From Rachycentron canadum (lineage: Eukaryota > Chordata > Actinopteri > Carangiformes > Rachycentridae): a stretch of DNA of 64,000 bases. The notes below the pieces were generated by a model. That model did not search any database, had not been told where the DNA came from, and saw only the letters and a list, made by a program, of their open reading frames with translations. The stretch is from the NCBI GenBank assembly GCA_038496675.1, contig CM076658.1:12116598-12180597 (forward strand). The letters are read 5' to 3'. Below, piece after piece: positions 1 to 12,978 of the stretch (position 1 is the stretch's first letter; each line of letters begins with the position of its first letter). Both the position numbers and the translations under genes were made by a program.

Positions 1-3000
1 GAAGCTGTAGCTCTGGATATTGTTTAAGCAGTCCACTAGGGAAAACCTGATGGTAGGGTTAGCAGTGTGGCTCTTTTTGTAGTGAGTGGAGTGGTTGATG
101 AAGGTTTGTGCAGAGGGCAACAAGCTAAGGCTTGGGAGGAGCTTTGCTGTGCAACAGCTCAGCTTCTCTGGGTCTGTGTGAATAAGTTTTCTCCCTCCAT
201 GCAGCCTGGTTAAATTAGCCCCAGAGCCACAGTGTGGACAGCAGCTGGAGTGCAAGAGTCAGCTCTGGCAGTGGTGATAATCAGCAGGGAGGATGTGGAG
301 AGAGAAACCCTCAGGGAGGAGGGGGTTGGCAGAGAGAGGGAAGGGGGGTGGCTGTGATCTTACAGACCCAATCACAATCCAAGTGGAGCCGAGGCCTCAT
401 GCAGTGTAACAGCACACCATCACGCTGCAGTACTCAACATCCTGGACACAGAGCAGGTCTCCTCCCTAACCAGCAGCTTAACCCTTTCAGAGTGTGTGTG
501 CGTGGCTCCCCTGGCCCTCATTCGCTCATCACCACACTAATCAGCCTCAGAGACGGCAGCTGCAGGGAGCCCCACTCCTAACCTGGGCTGGAGAGGCTGT
601 TATCCTCAGCGAGAAGAGCGCAAATACAGAGCTTAGTGTTCTCAACAGGGACCACCGAGCAACCACGTCTGACACTGGCTGCTTCTTCTGTGGTGCCACA
701 TTCAGCTCAAAGCATCACATAAACAATGCCAGCAGATAATGTGGCTCTTTACCAGAGAGCAGTGGTGGAAGAAGAACACTGATGATTCCCATTTAGAGAA
801 AAAGTAGAAATATTAAAATGTAAAAATACTTTCTTACAAGTTATGCAGTGATGATCTTACCCACATATCAGCAGCAAAATGTACCTAAAGCATCAAATCT
901 ACTCCTTAAACAAAATGGACCTTTTTTAAAACATTAGTCGTGTCATTAAATTACTGTAATTGATGTAGTTGGTTTATGTGCCATTCCATATGGAAATACA
1001 GAGGTCCACAGTATATTAAATATCAACAATCAATCAAAAAAAATTTAAATTATACCTCAACACCTCTTCTTTACAATTTAATAACATTTAATTTAATAAT
1101 AATTATGTTTAAGGGCAAGAAAAATGATAGAACTGAAGACGTGTATGTAGAGCGAAATGCTTTTTATATTTCTCGCTTTTCAAAATTTAGTTAAAAGCTC
1201 ATCATCCAAACAATTCTGCTCTACAAAGCCAACACACAGTAACAATATAACTGGTTAAAACTAAGACCAGAATGTGCTTTTCTGGCATCTTCTTCACCAT
1301 AACAAAAGCAAAGAATTTACACAATTAAGCCAGTGGGTGAGGAAACTAACTGGTGTTAAATACGGTTAAAACTAAATTCACTTTTCCCCTTTACTTCCAC
1401 GCATTACAACTTTTCTATGTTTTCAACCCAATCTCAAAATCCCTTTATTGTAAGTGAGTAAGTGAGTTAACATCATTAAGCCAGTAATTTTAATTGAATA
1501 ATAGTTTGATTTAATTTGAATACAGTAATTGGTCATGGTAAAGCTAATTGAAAGTAATATATACTAATAATAATTTATTCAGCTATAACTATGCATGTTT
1601 TATTTGTTGATTATATACTATGTTTCATATCATCCTACATCTAAGTTTACATAAAGTACAATAACCAGCAGTCAGATAAACGTAATGGAGTAAATAGCAC
1701 AATATTTTCCTGTGAAATGTAATGGACGATAAGTAGAAATTGGCATAGCTCAAGTAGATGCACCTAAGCATTGTATTTATGGTGTTATTATCTGTTCTTG
1801 TATTAGATAGCTTGAGTGTCCACAGGTCAACAGTAAATCACTGAGAGTTTAGATAAAGACATAATGAATGTTAGGAGAAGAAGAAGAAGAATAATGTACT
1901 GTATTCACCAGCAGTTCCTACAGAGCCGGCAGTTGTAAAATATCCTCACTAAATCAGACTGCAGGTCAGACCAGCTGAGAGGTTGCACGCGACCAGCAGT
2001 TCATCAGTGTGTACGTGACGCATGGATGTGATGGAGGATGTGGAGGAATGTCCGGACAGGTAGGGTCAGAACCAGGTCTGATTACACAGCTGCTGGTCCT
2101 CCACCTCAAAAATTGAGAGACGAAACAGCCCCCTAATCCTGCTCCAGTCCTTGAATCCATCCATCCACTGTCTGACTGACAAAACAGACCCAGGCCTCAG
2201 ATAGTGCACAACACAGTCTTGAGGTCCAGTGCACAAAGTTTAGTCGCAAAAACTAATTTGAGGTTGACTTTCTGTGCAACAGTTTTTGTATGTGTCACTG
2301 TGTAAAGGCAACAAACATGTTCCGAGCTCACACAAATGAATTACTCAGTCAACATCTCCGCACAATATCTTGTCCAAGAAACATTTCTTCCAAAGAATTG
2401 AGTGATACTGGAAGAGCCGAGGCGATCTCTGAGGCCCAGCTTGACATGACATGAAGCAACGATTTTTATGTTGTCTGTCAAATATACGGGGGAAAAAAAT
2501 CAATGCAACTTGACAGCATTACATAAAGAGCTTTTGTGCCTTGATATTTCTTTTCTGCCTGTGTACTTTTGTCTGGGGTGTACAGAGACTTGTTCTCAAG
2601 GCCCAGGGGGAGCAGAGCTGGCGAGAACAATGTGGGAATCCAAGGAGGAAACTACGCATGTTGTCTTTTCTCCACAGTTTCTGCAGTGACTCTGAAAGAG
2701 GCTGCATCTTTACAGACCATTTCTTATAGCTACATCATCCATCACAGCAGGCAGGTTAGACTCCCTCTGTACAAATCCCCAACTTGACCCCTGAAAACTA
2801 CTGAGATGAAGACAATCAAAATAAACGCTGTCATGTATGTGAAACCCCACAAAACACAAAATTAATGTGCAGTATTAAGATCAAGTCAATTTAAAATGAC
2901 ATTATTTTTGGCCATGTCTGAACATTAAATTTCTTTAAATCTTACTCTTTTCATTGTTTCCAGAGCTGCCAAGAGCATTTTGTGGCTTTGTAATTATCCT

Positions 3001-3900
3001 TTTTCTAAATTAACAGTGATACATTGTATAAATTGATAAATTAACATTTAGGTGCATTAATGCATCAAACACTCATTCAATATAACCAAACTAAGTGCAT
3101 CCATCTGTACATCATTAAGTCCACATTTAAGAGTCAAGAGTCAACATTTACATTTTCATGGGAATATAGGAAGAAAAGCTTTTGAAGAACTGATCACCAC
3201 ATCCTAGAGCAGCCTCCATAGTTTAGTGCTGATGCTCTGTCGCAGAGGTGACAAAGCTACAACTGTGACTGGCTGTCTAGGTGCAACCAGGCAGCCTGGA
3301 CTCTGGGTGTCTGTGTGGGCCTATAGCTCTCCAGGCTTCACCCTGCAGAGCCTCAGCCATGGCTGAATGCGACAGCCTCCCACTCTCCCTCTCGTCTAGA
3401 AGAGGATCAGCAGCTTAGAGCTGCCCAGGCTGTGAGGTGAACAAGTGGGGCTTTCAGGAGCCCTCTGCCAGTCAGACGGAGAGCTTCAGGCCTGCAGCCC
3501 TCAGGGGTTAACCTCTCAGACTGCCAAGCAAAATACTGCAAGAGGCTTGCAATTACACAGACAGTCAAAGGCCACACGCAATTTCCAGAGCTATTTACAC
3601 AGTTAGAAGGCCCCCCTCCAGAACTGCCAAGAATAGACAGAATTAAGATGGTAGAGAGAGGTAAGGTAGGCTTTTAAATACCCTTTGCCCTCCTGTTGCT
3701 GAAAATCATTCACAAAGCAACTGAAGTATGCAACGTGTGAGTTATGCAGCATACTGTATATGGAAGATAAGGAAAAATGCATTTATAAAACCAGCAAGTT
3801 CACACATTCACAGTAGCACCTGTTACAACATAATACTAAAAACTATTGATCCTGCTCAGGAAAATATTCAAGGGTTTTGGACCAATTTAGGTGTAGAGGT
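1..3900. other. gene-free region, left edge
   Basis: No open frame here resembles a protein; all are short and unsupported by splice logic. AT-rich sequence alternates with blocks of even base composition, for example about 3190-3620. I could not identify a metap1d or dlx exon. Confidence 0.6.
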
Positions 3901-3920
3901 TGATATAAACCTCCACCTCA

Positions 3921-3986
3921 TATACATCTATATAGATATATATAGATATATCTATATAGATATAGATATATCTATATATATATATT
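3921..3986. repeat. TA/GATA-type simple repeat, self-complementary
   Basis: Alternating TATATAGATATA and TATATCTATATA units make an almost wholly A/T, locally palindromic microsatellite. Confidence 0.9.
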
Positions 3987-4596
3987 GTGAGCAATACTGC
4001 AAATCAATGAGTGGGACTGCAGAAAGCAGATATCCCTGTCTGACTGTATTTTGTCTTGACTTTAAACAGGGGAACGTGGACCTGAAATGATCATGATGAC
4101 AAAATTACACTGTATATATTGAGTCTATATTGTCATATCATGCACCTTTACTCTAGGTCAGAGTCTGTAGTGCAATATTTTTTATGTATTGAATATTATT
4201 ACAAGCCTCCTGTTACTGTGCCTGTTCTCTGTACATTAGACAGTCTATCCAGTAACATGCCTTGATCCTGCTGTGCAGCCGTGTATGATAAGGTTGTATA
4301 AAAAACAGCTGTACCTCCTGGCGGGCCAGTGCAGCGGTGCTCTCAGGGGACATTGGGGGCCCCAGCAGCCTCTAACCCACACAGCTGTTCTCCAGGTCCA
4401 GAGCCTCTCCAGAGCCCAGCAGTTCCTCCTGCTTTTGGGACTGCCCGCCCGGGGGGCATGGAGCACTAATAATAACAAAATCCAACATGCAGGCCTGGGG
4501 TCAGGCACAAACCGTGACCCTCCCATCACAGCACCAGAACCTGGACAGGAGCCAGGACACAGAGCCACGTTGCAGCCTGGGAGAGCAAGGTGAAGA

Positions 4597-4637
4597 GGGG
4601 TGAGGTGGGGTAGGTGGGGTAGGTGGGGTAGAGGGGG
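4597..4637 (+). repeat. GGGGTAGGT tandem array (G-quadruplex type)
   Basis: Five runs of at least four G: 4597-4600, 4607-4610, 4616-4619, 4625-4628 and 4633-4637. They are spaced by 4 to 6 bases, three of them in a 9-base tandem repeat. Confidence 0.85.
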
Positions 4638-4649
4638 TGGGTCTGTGGG

Positions 4650-7600
4650 TGGCTGGAGCTTTCAGGTCTCCTTTCACTTCCTGCTTAGTACGCCACCACT
4701 ACGACCATTTTGGGAGTGGAAGGGGGTTTGCAGAGTGGGAAGGGTGGTTCATTGGATATGGGTAGATTATATATGGAGGCTTGTAGGTGGCTTAGATTTA
4801 AAAATGTCTAGATGATAAATGATGAATGTGAAAAGGATAATGTGTCGATGCTCACTGGGGGAAAATAGCAATAAGACGAAAGCATTTTGCTTCTCAGCAC
4901 CTGTGTTTTGCCGTGGCTCACCCACACAAGCAGAATTGACCTGCACAAATGTAAGTATCTCAAATGACGAAGTCAAGAGGCAAAGCAATACCTGTTCAAG
5001 CATTTAACTACAGCTACTGGGAGACCTTGGGCTTTCCTGGATTTAGCATGCCCATAAATAAATACACTAAGTCAAAGATTACAAAATCAGTTAGTCCACA
5101 AATATACATCAAAGAAAACACATGCGTCATGTATGTGCGTCTCCTTGTATGAAAACTGAAACAACATATTCTGTTATGAGCAGAGGACAAACACAGAACT
5201 CCGCCCCAGTCAGGTCTTACAGGTCGGCCAGCGGTGCACTTATGGTTTCTCACACACTCTGTACGAGGGGGAATACTTGGCCCTAATTAGCACCGAGCAT
5301 CTGGCAAATGTCAGTGTGTGTCTGCGTGCAGCATTCCTATTTACTTAGTAAGCTTGGGTTCAGCTGGAAAAAATACTGTGAGAGCTTTGCAGTGTTTCAG
5401 ACTGGGGTCCTGGGAGTGTTTTGTTATCCTATTGTGAGTGACATATGTGTAATGTAATAGCAGTCTTCTCACTATCCCCTGATGTTTGTGTACAGTTAAG
5501 GTTTACTGGGCATTTCTCATTCTGTTGTACATCGTGTGCACCTCCACCAACATATCCATTACTGTGTTAGTGTAGTAAAAATACACTTCATATGGATTTG
5601 TTTAATTCAACTGAGAGGCCTTTGCTACTGATTGTGAGTTTGTCATCAGTGGAATTGAGAACAAAATCACTCTCCCGTTGAGGTCTTCATACCACTGTTG
5701 TCTACATCTATTACTTCAATCATTCAGTATTAAAGGATCACGTTCCTTGTCTGTTTGCCCTCCAGTCAAATAATAGTTTAATCGTTTCTTGTGATTCTGG
5801 TTTGGAGTTTAAATTTGTTTAAAAATGCAAATAAACTGACTGGACTTTTGTTCCCAAAATCTCTGCAGAGAAACAACTTGTCTTCACATGTTTAGCCTCT
5901 ACTGATGTTTTTCTACAAAGCCTTCCCTTCCCTTGTTCCCTTGAGATTTGACATAAACTAGCCACTGGTCTCTTCTGATACTCACTGTACACACTGATCA
6001 TAACACTGTGCTCACTTTATATAGAAAGTTGAAAATGATCCAGCATGTAAACACCCAGGTGAAATCCAGGCTCCTGTGCGAACAGCAAAGATAAGAGCAG
6101 TTCACGGCAGTTCAGTGCACTCCCTGTGAAGCTACAGTATAGCACCATACAAGCTGAGTTCAGTTCAGTCAGCTTGATCGCAGCTCCGATCTCTAACCTG
6201 ACAAGATTACACAGAGTCTTCCTGTCTCCTCAGCTTTGATACCATCTCGGTCTGACTTCTGGCTCCCCTCCCCACACGGCTCCATCCCAGCCTCAGATAG
6301 CACCAATTACAGCCTAATGGGACGGTTTTAATAAGAAAACGACATCTAGAAAAGCACATGTTCATCCAACTCCACACGGCATGGCTCATTTAAGAGATTA
6401 ATACACAGGCAGACCCTGTAGTACAAGAAACGTCAGTCTTGAGAAATAACAGCTTAGTCAAGAAGGTCATTCATGTGCAGATCAAAACGTAAAGCCCACT
6501 GTCAATGTTTTCTGTTGATTTCCTTTACAGAAATAACTTCACAATTAAATCCTCCGTGCTGTGCAGAACATTGACATATGAATGTTTCCCATTCTTCCAC
6601 CCAGTAATTACTCACAACTTTTTATTTAAAGCACACCCTGAAAATTAGTCCTTCACAGATTTTCAACAAACAGCCCAACTCCCTGGTAGATGTTATGTCA
6701 TATTTTAGTACTGCACATGGAATAAATGAAAATCAAATGCCACAGCAGGTTCCTGTCATTGATGATTATTTGCAGTATGATGACTCAAAAGGCATAAGGT
6801 CATTTGCATTTGTTCAGATCAATTAAAAAAAAGAGAAAGAAAGAAAAAGGAGGGTTAAAAAAAAGGACAATTTTCCAATAAGCTTCATCTTTATCGGGTT
6901 GTAATGAAGGAAAAGTACTTCTACAAACATGCACTACTTGTGACAAAAATAACAAGTGTTGTCATGTTCCTGTTCGCCAACTGTCAGTCACAATAACACA
7001 ATCCAATGATGTATGTGCAATAACTGATCTATTTTCATGCCATCTAAATAGAAATCTGGCCTAATATACGGTCGATTTGAAGTGCACCATGATCCCAAAT
7101 GATTTAGCTGACAGATGTAATCATAACCACAAGCTCTGGTCATACACAGATGGAAATCAATTACCATGAATATCAGTATATAAATATATATAAAAAATAA
7201 AAAAAACTTGCATTCTCAGAACTTATTCATTACATGCACATCTGCCATTTGTTCTAAATCAGATGATCACTTGTGTCTGTTTATTGAAAGAGATTAAGGA
7301 TTTCCTGTGTGAAATCAATACTCTATTGAAAGTCAAACCTTTTCAGTTTTTTCCATTTTTTTTAATTTTTGCTGACACAAAAGGTGATTTACCCAAACAA
7401 ATGCTGGTTAAGTATTCACTTCTTGGGAAATCATGTCACGTTTAAGGGAGAGGGGAACCAGCAGACTGGACTCCAGAGACTTTTACGGCTCAACTATCAA
7501 CACATACCACTTTCATCACATCCTTCACTTGAGCAAATTACCATATCACCAGCATGATCTGAAAGCAGTCCAAGAAACCACAATCTCTGCTTTCTGACGC

Positions 7601-9000
7601 ACAATTAAAAGATGTCAAACTCGGTTTCTTTTACACTGTTTTGGCTCAGGCTGTCAGCGCATCAAACATTATCTTAAAGAGGACTCATTTAGCGGAGAAA
7701 AGGGACTGGCCTGGTTCACTGACGGTGAAGAGGGGGCTCAGGAAGGCTCAGCCTCGGGGTATGTGGGTAACCAAGGTGCACAAAAGAAATGGGAACACGA
7801 TAAGAAAAGCAGTTATGGTGGGAGGGTGTGGTGTGGAGGGAATGGTGGAGGGGGGGGGGTCCAACTTTTCTCCTCAGCTCTCTCCTGGGAACCTGGGGGC
7901 TAAGACGCTGGAGCTCCTCCACACAGGTATCATATTCAGCAGATCCTTCAGTCCAACTGGGCTCCAGTCCAAAACTCCCTGACTGTCTGCCTCAGTGGAG
8001 AGAGGTGGAGGCGCCATAAGGTAACAGTAGCAGAAATGCCAACAGGTGAAACCAAATATTCAAGCTTGATACTGTTGTTGTCATTTCACAGGATAATGGC
8101 ATTAAGCCTTTCTGCCTGCTTTAATGTAAGTTCAATTATTTGCATGATTAAACATGTTAAGACATGAAGGGGAAAAGTGAGCAAAAGCATTAATGGATGT
8201 CCCTCCATTTTTCTCCCTTCTTGTGAAATATAAAAAGTGAGAAAGCATAGACTGAAACCCATGAGAGTTTTAGACATAAATCAACCTCCCACATCTCCAC
8301 TCTGACACAACATAATGGACAGACTGTGTCCCTGTTACAAAAGCACAGTGACTGAGGCCCCACTGCTGGATCCACTGTAATAGCCTGACTCTGGGAGAAA
8401 GTGCCCTGCCTTCTTAAGATTTCAATTCTCTGCACCTGAATGGCTGATCAACTGCAGAGGGGGAATAAGCTGAAATAGACATGTTGAATATTGCACCTCT
8501 CAATTTGGATGTGGCTTTGTTTTCTATATATAAACCTAACATCTTGAATAGCTCAGACTCTCTCTCTCTATGTATATGTACTTTTGTGAATCTAAAATGC
8601 TACAGGGGACCAATTTTAACACAGAAATACACTTCAAGACCAAGGCCCATGATGCAACAGGTTTGTAATGTGGGCCAAAATCAGGTTTGATTGACAACTA
8701 ACAATCACAAGCAAAAGCTTTAAAAATTTTTAGGAGAGTGAACTGCTGATAATTGTTTACCAAAAGAGTTATTCTCAAAAGGCTAATAAAGTCTAGCTTT
8801 TGAAAACTGTCAAAACAATATTAGCAGTTTTACATGATCTAACATCATGAACACTGATCTGCATCAAAAATAATGCTAACCCTAATTATTATGTTTTGTT
8901 CTGCTAATTATTTACCCATCTTTATTACCTGAATAATAATTGAATCTTGTTAGATGGTGAGATTGTACCTTCCTGTGTCCGTGTGTGCCACATGAAACAA
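4650..9000. other. gene-free region
   Basis: No supported gene. Complex, even-composition stretches at about 6030-6420 and 7440-8030 stand out from AT-rich flanks. A G-rich tract lies near 7845-7860. Otherwise I see nothing. Confidence 0.5.
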
Positions 9001-9009
9001 CTTCCACCA

Positions 9010-9230
9010 GCCAGTTAGCATCTTAGCTTAGCACAATTCAGGAAACACGGGTAAAGAGTTAGTTTGACTCTGTCCAAAAGGAACAAATTACACATACCAG
9101 CACTTCTAAAGCTCACTAATTAACATGTGGTATCTTGTTTGTTTAAGCTGAGCTGGTTTTCCGGCAACTGGTGTGCTCCTTGGCAAGAAAGCGAATAAGC
9201 ATTTTTCCTAAATGTCTAACTTTTCTTGTA
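9010..9230. repeat. teleost interspersed repeat copy
   Basis: Contains the motifs GTTAGCATCTTAGCTTAGCA, ACTCTGTCCAAAAGG and CTAAAGCTCACTAATTAACA followed by TCTTGTTTGTTTAA. It ends in CTTGGCAAGAAAGCGAATAAGC. I recognise these as parts of a very abundant fish repeat. Class uncertain; the copy is degenerate and possibly rearranged. Confidence 0.6.
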
Positions 9231-12200
9231 AATAAAACAATGTCTTTATACTTTGAGCATTTACAGACAGGTGCAATGGGACACGAGGACCCAGGATAGA
9301 CTCTCTGTGAACTGTGGGGGAGGGTAATTAAGCTTCTGTAAACTCAACTGTGTGGTCTGAAGGAGCAAAGGGCTTTCACAACCTTCTGACAACAGCACAG
9401 AGGCCTGCAGATCGTCCAAACAACCCACATGCACAGCAGTGTGTTCTCCTCATCCACCAGATATGTGAAGGCTGGAGTAGCTGCATGAAAACCCAACGAT
9501 GGCTCTATTAAACAGTAATGTAGTGCTGGTGGAATTAATGAAGCGGCACATAAACTCGTGAGCCTACAAAACAATAATGCCACTTCCCACTAGCAGGTCA
9601 GTCGGCTGAGTCTGTGCAGTGCAACGCAAAATGTGCTCTCACAGCAGAAAAAGCAGAGAAAACTACAGTGAGATGAGGCCCCTTGTGGCCACGAGTGGAT
9701 TCAATCAATCTGAATTAGAGATGTGAAGGGTTCCAAGGTTTTGTCTTGTTTCAAGTGGAGAGGGAAAAAATTGAAAATTGACCTGACAGCCTTCATTTAG
9801 TGACAATGTGCTAAAGTATCATAAAGTATGATGGGTATTCATCATAGTGATCTGCACAAGCGAGGGCAATACAGTGGCACAAAGGTTTTCAATTGAAAAC
9901 CATAATACTCATTAGTATAACACTCAACATCAGCGGCAATCAGAAGTTGCATTAGCTGTAAGAGGGTGCCTGGACAGTATTACATCCCTATAATGGCTAA
10001 AATACATAAAACAAATCCTGGGAAATGCATTAATCAGGTCAGCAGGGCCAGATTAAAAACATTTCAAATTCCATATGAGTATCTATATATCACCCTCTTT
10101 ACATACAGGCTGCTTGTAAAGGGATATTTAAGTGGTGAACTGTTCAGCTTCTCCATTTTTCTTTGAAATTTCTCATCATTAATCAGTTTAAGAGTTATAA
10201 TCAGGGCCATGAAAATAAAGATGCTAAAGGAAATACACCCCACTATTTTGTCTAAAAAGCAGAATAAAGCAGTGGAATAGACAATAATATAGCAACAATT
10301 CTTATTGATTAACTAGATAAAGGCAATTTAAAAATAGAAAATGTTTACATTTCTCAAGGTGGAGTGTGGGGTCTTGTCTTTGGACTTGAGAGGGAGCCTA
10401 AATAAGAGAATATGGTTTGTCTTCTTAAATTCCCTGGGTATGTTCATTTCTGCATTGATATTTTATCTATAACATAATTAATATTATTATATTATATGAT
10501 AGTAAAACTATAATTAGATGATGCAAAAAATTAGATGATTAATATGGCTGAGATCTACATAGAGTTTATGGAAGTCTGTCATAAAATTATATGTAGATTT
10601 AAAATGGTTTATAATAGGTTTAACTTAAGACAAGCACTGAAAAAGGACAGAAATAAATAATCTTTACGTGAATCTCCACACATGCATCAGTCAGGAGATA
10701 AATTTGTCATGTCAACAGGAAGTGTTGGAAATAGTAAATGGACTGTACTTAGTGTTTTACTCGTCTTATGGACCGCTACAAGCCATATTTATGCAGTCAT
10801 ACTAAACCTTTTCTATCAAAAACACAACGGTAACACATACCTGAGCACTTTCACATGCAGATTGGAGGAGCTTTGACTCAAACACCCGCCTTCCGATCAT
10901 TGGACAACTAGCTGTACAACCTGAAGACACCACAGTACAGAAATACTCTGGTACAAGTTAGTTATATTTTCATGTAAAAGAGAAGCTTGTATGTATGTGT
11001 GTATATATATATATATATATGCAATGATGCATGTTTAATGTTTAATCTGACATAACTAATAACTACTGATAAAATACATGTGCCGAGTATAATATCATCC
11101 TCTCGATTAAAGTAGCACAATATGAAGTTACTCAAGCAGCTAAAGTACAAGTAACTCAAGACTGAACTGTAGTAAAAGGAATTTGTTACTTACTATGAGT
11201 CTGCTTTTCTTGAAGGGCCTTAACACCAGGCTGTTGAGTTGCATCGTGGGTAATGTAGATGCTAGGTTTTGACAAAGAAGAACAGAAACCTTGCAACCAA
11301 CCATGAAAAGAGGGGGTTAAATTGAGACCAACAGCAAAATTTTGCCCCTTAACCAGCCATGGGTTTGTTGCATCGATTTGAAGATCGATTTTAACATTTT
11401 AACAACTTGTTTCTGTCGGTCCATCCACTGAAATATCTGTTATAAATAACTGTTTGTTGTGAAAATGTATCCAGACATTCATAGTCTCGAGAGGATAAAT
11501 CCACATAAGTTTGTCAATCATCTGACTTTTCTTCTGGCACCATCATGAAGTTTTCTTATTTACAAATCTCAACAACTGCTTGATGCTATTTGATAAAGTC
11601 ACAGTTCTCAGGAAATTAAGTGAAAACAGAATATTTTATCTTTCATTTTGTACGATCAAGTCATTTCCAAAACTGACGATTTTTCTTCAATATTTGATTG
11701 AATAAAAAAACCTCGGCTTTATGCTTTGTGCTAATTAGGAAATCATTAGCATACTAACATTTAAATAAATGGTAAAACTGCCTACAAAATAGCAGCATTA
11801 TCACTAGTTAGGTGATAGTTTTGCACAAAATTGAATTTTTTTTTTTAGACTAGAAAATACATTTGCATTTCCTTTTTAATTTATTGTTTAAAATGAGATT
11901 TAAATAAATGTAATTTTTAAATTCACAATTTCAAATTACACATTTAGCACATTAATGAAAGTGCTGCTATTGTGAGGAAGTCACCAGGCTAATGTAAGCT
12001 TTTAACCGTGTCTATAACGAAAGCTGCTCGGATGTCTTTAAACTCTTGTTTTTAACTGACCATAGTGAAACTCTTGTGTGTGCAAGTGTGCAAAAGACAT
12101 TTTGAATTTCATTTGTTGTTTACTGCTATTACTTTTTTCTGTTGTCTTTGTTTCTCCTTTTTTGTAAATTTTTTACAAACTCTGAATTATTATGTTCAAG

Positions 12201-12290
12201 TATTGTGTCCAAATGAAAAACAAACAGAATGTATGATCTCAAAATGTAAAAATGAATGAAAATATCTAAATGTCAAAAAACAAGTATTGC
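9231..12290. other. gene-free region downstream of hat1
   Basis: No supported gene. It holds a TA microsatellite (11001-11020) and a complex block at about 9340-10150 with several ATTA/TAAT motifs. The rest is AT-rich. Confidence 0.5.
10999..11020. repeat. TA dinucleotide repeat
   Basis: About 11 TA units, preceded by GTATGTATGTGTG. Confidence 0.9.
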
Positions 12291-12295
12291 TCAGT

Positions 12296-12301
12296 TTTAT
12301 T
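12296..12301 (-). other. candidate hat1 polyadenylation signal
   Basis: AATAAA on the minus strand about 510 bases after the hat1 stop, giving a 3' UTR of roughly 500-530 nt. A weaker ATTAAA lies at 12353-12358. Choice by position only. Confidence 0.5.
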
Positions 12302-12807
12302 TTCTTCTCTACAATAAGAATCACTCCAATTGAGCAATATACAAAACCAGTTTTAATTTTCAGTATGAAGTGCTTCAAAACACATTGGGAACTGTTTTGA
12401 CAAAAGACTTTTAAAAAATGTCTATGATGGAGAAGAAGCAGGGTTTCACTGCAGGGTAGTGGACCTCCATTCACCTGTGAAATATTACATATCATTTAAG
12501 CTCACACAATGTGATTAAACACATTGAGACAAACAGGCAGTCTCACCCTCCAGCTGCACTATTCTCCTCTTCTACTGTATCAACATCAGCTTGGAAACAG
12601 ACATTTTCCATTGCAACCTATCACTGCGACACCAGTTACTATACATTTGTAACACTCTTGAATTAAAACAGTGATTTTGTCAAATCAGGAGAGTTTCCTC
12701 TTGGTTGCACAGCTAAAGTCTGTGATGATGTGGGCTTTGTACAGACAGGGCAGACCACCTGTAAGTTGAGAGGGTGGGCTCCAGGCCAGCAGTATCTCAC
12801 AGTCAGA

Positions 12808-12978
12808 TCAGGCCTGTGTTGCAAGCCTCTCAATGATTCTCCTGTAGTCCTCCACCACAACCTGATAACTCTTCTCCAGCTCCTCGTGCTGCGTCTGAGT
12901 GTCCATCTGACCCATGTGGGACACCAGCTCCTCGGGCCGCAGGCACTTCCTCATCTTTGTCAGCTCCCTCTGATTCTT
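12808..12978 (-). CDS. hat1: hat1 coding exon 11 (C-terminus and stop)
   Basis: Encodes KNQRELTKMRKCLRPEELVS through VVEDYRRIIERLATQA and a stop at 12808-12810. It matches the human end KKKQRDLAKMRKCLRPEEL to VIERLAQE with a two-residue tail difference. Acceptor CTGCAG. Confidence 0.96.
   Translation of the reverse strand, partial: KNQRELTKMRKCLRPEELVSHMGQMDTQTQHEELEKSYQVVVEDYRRIIERLATQA

Noticed and set aside
3728..4090. 120-codon open frame with an Ile-Tyr-Asp repeat
   Set aside because: The repeat is the translation of the TA/GATA microsatellite; the rest looks random.
4245..4593. Open frames on both strands, 106-107 codons, the minus one with a Leu-rich stretch
   Set aside because: GC-rich DNA lowers stop frequency in all frames. 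No signal-peptide logic, splice sites or homology support either strand.
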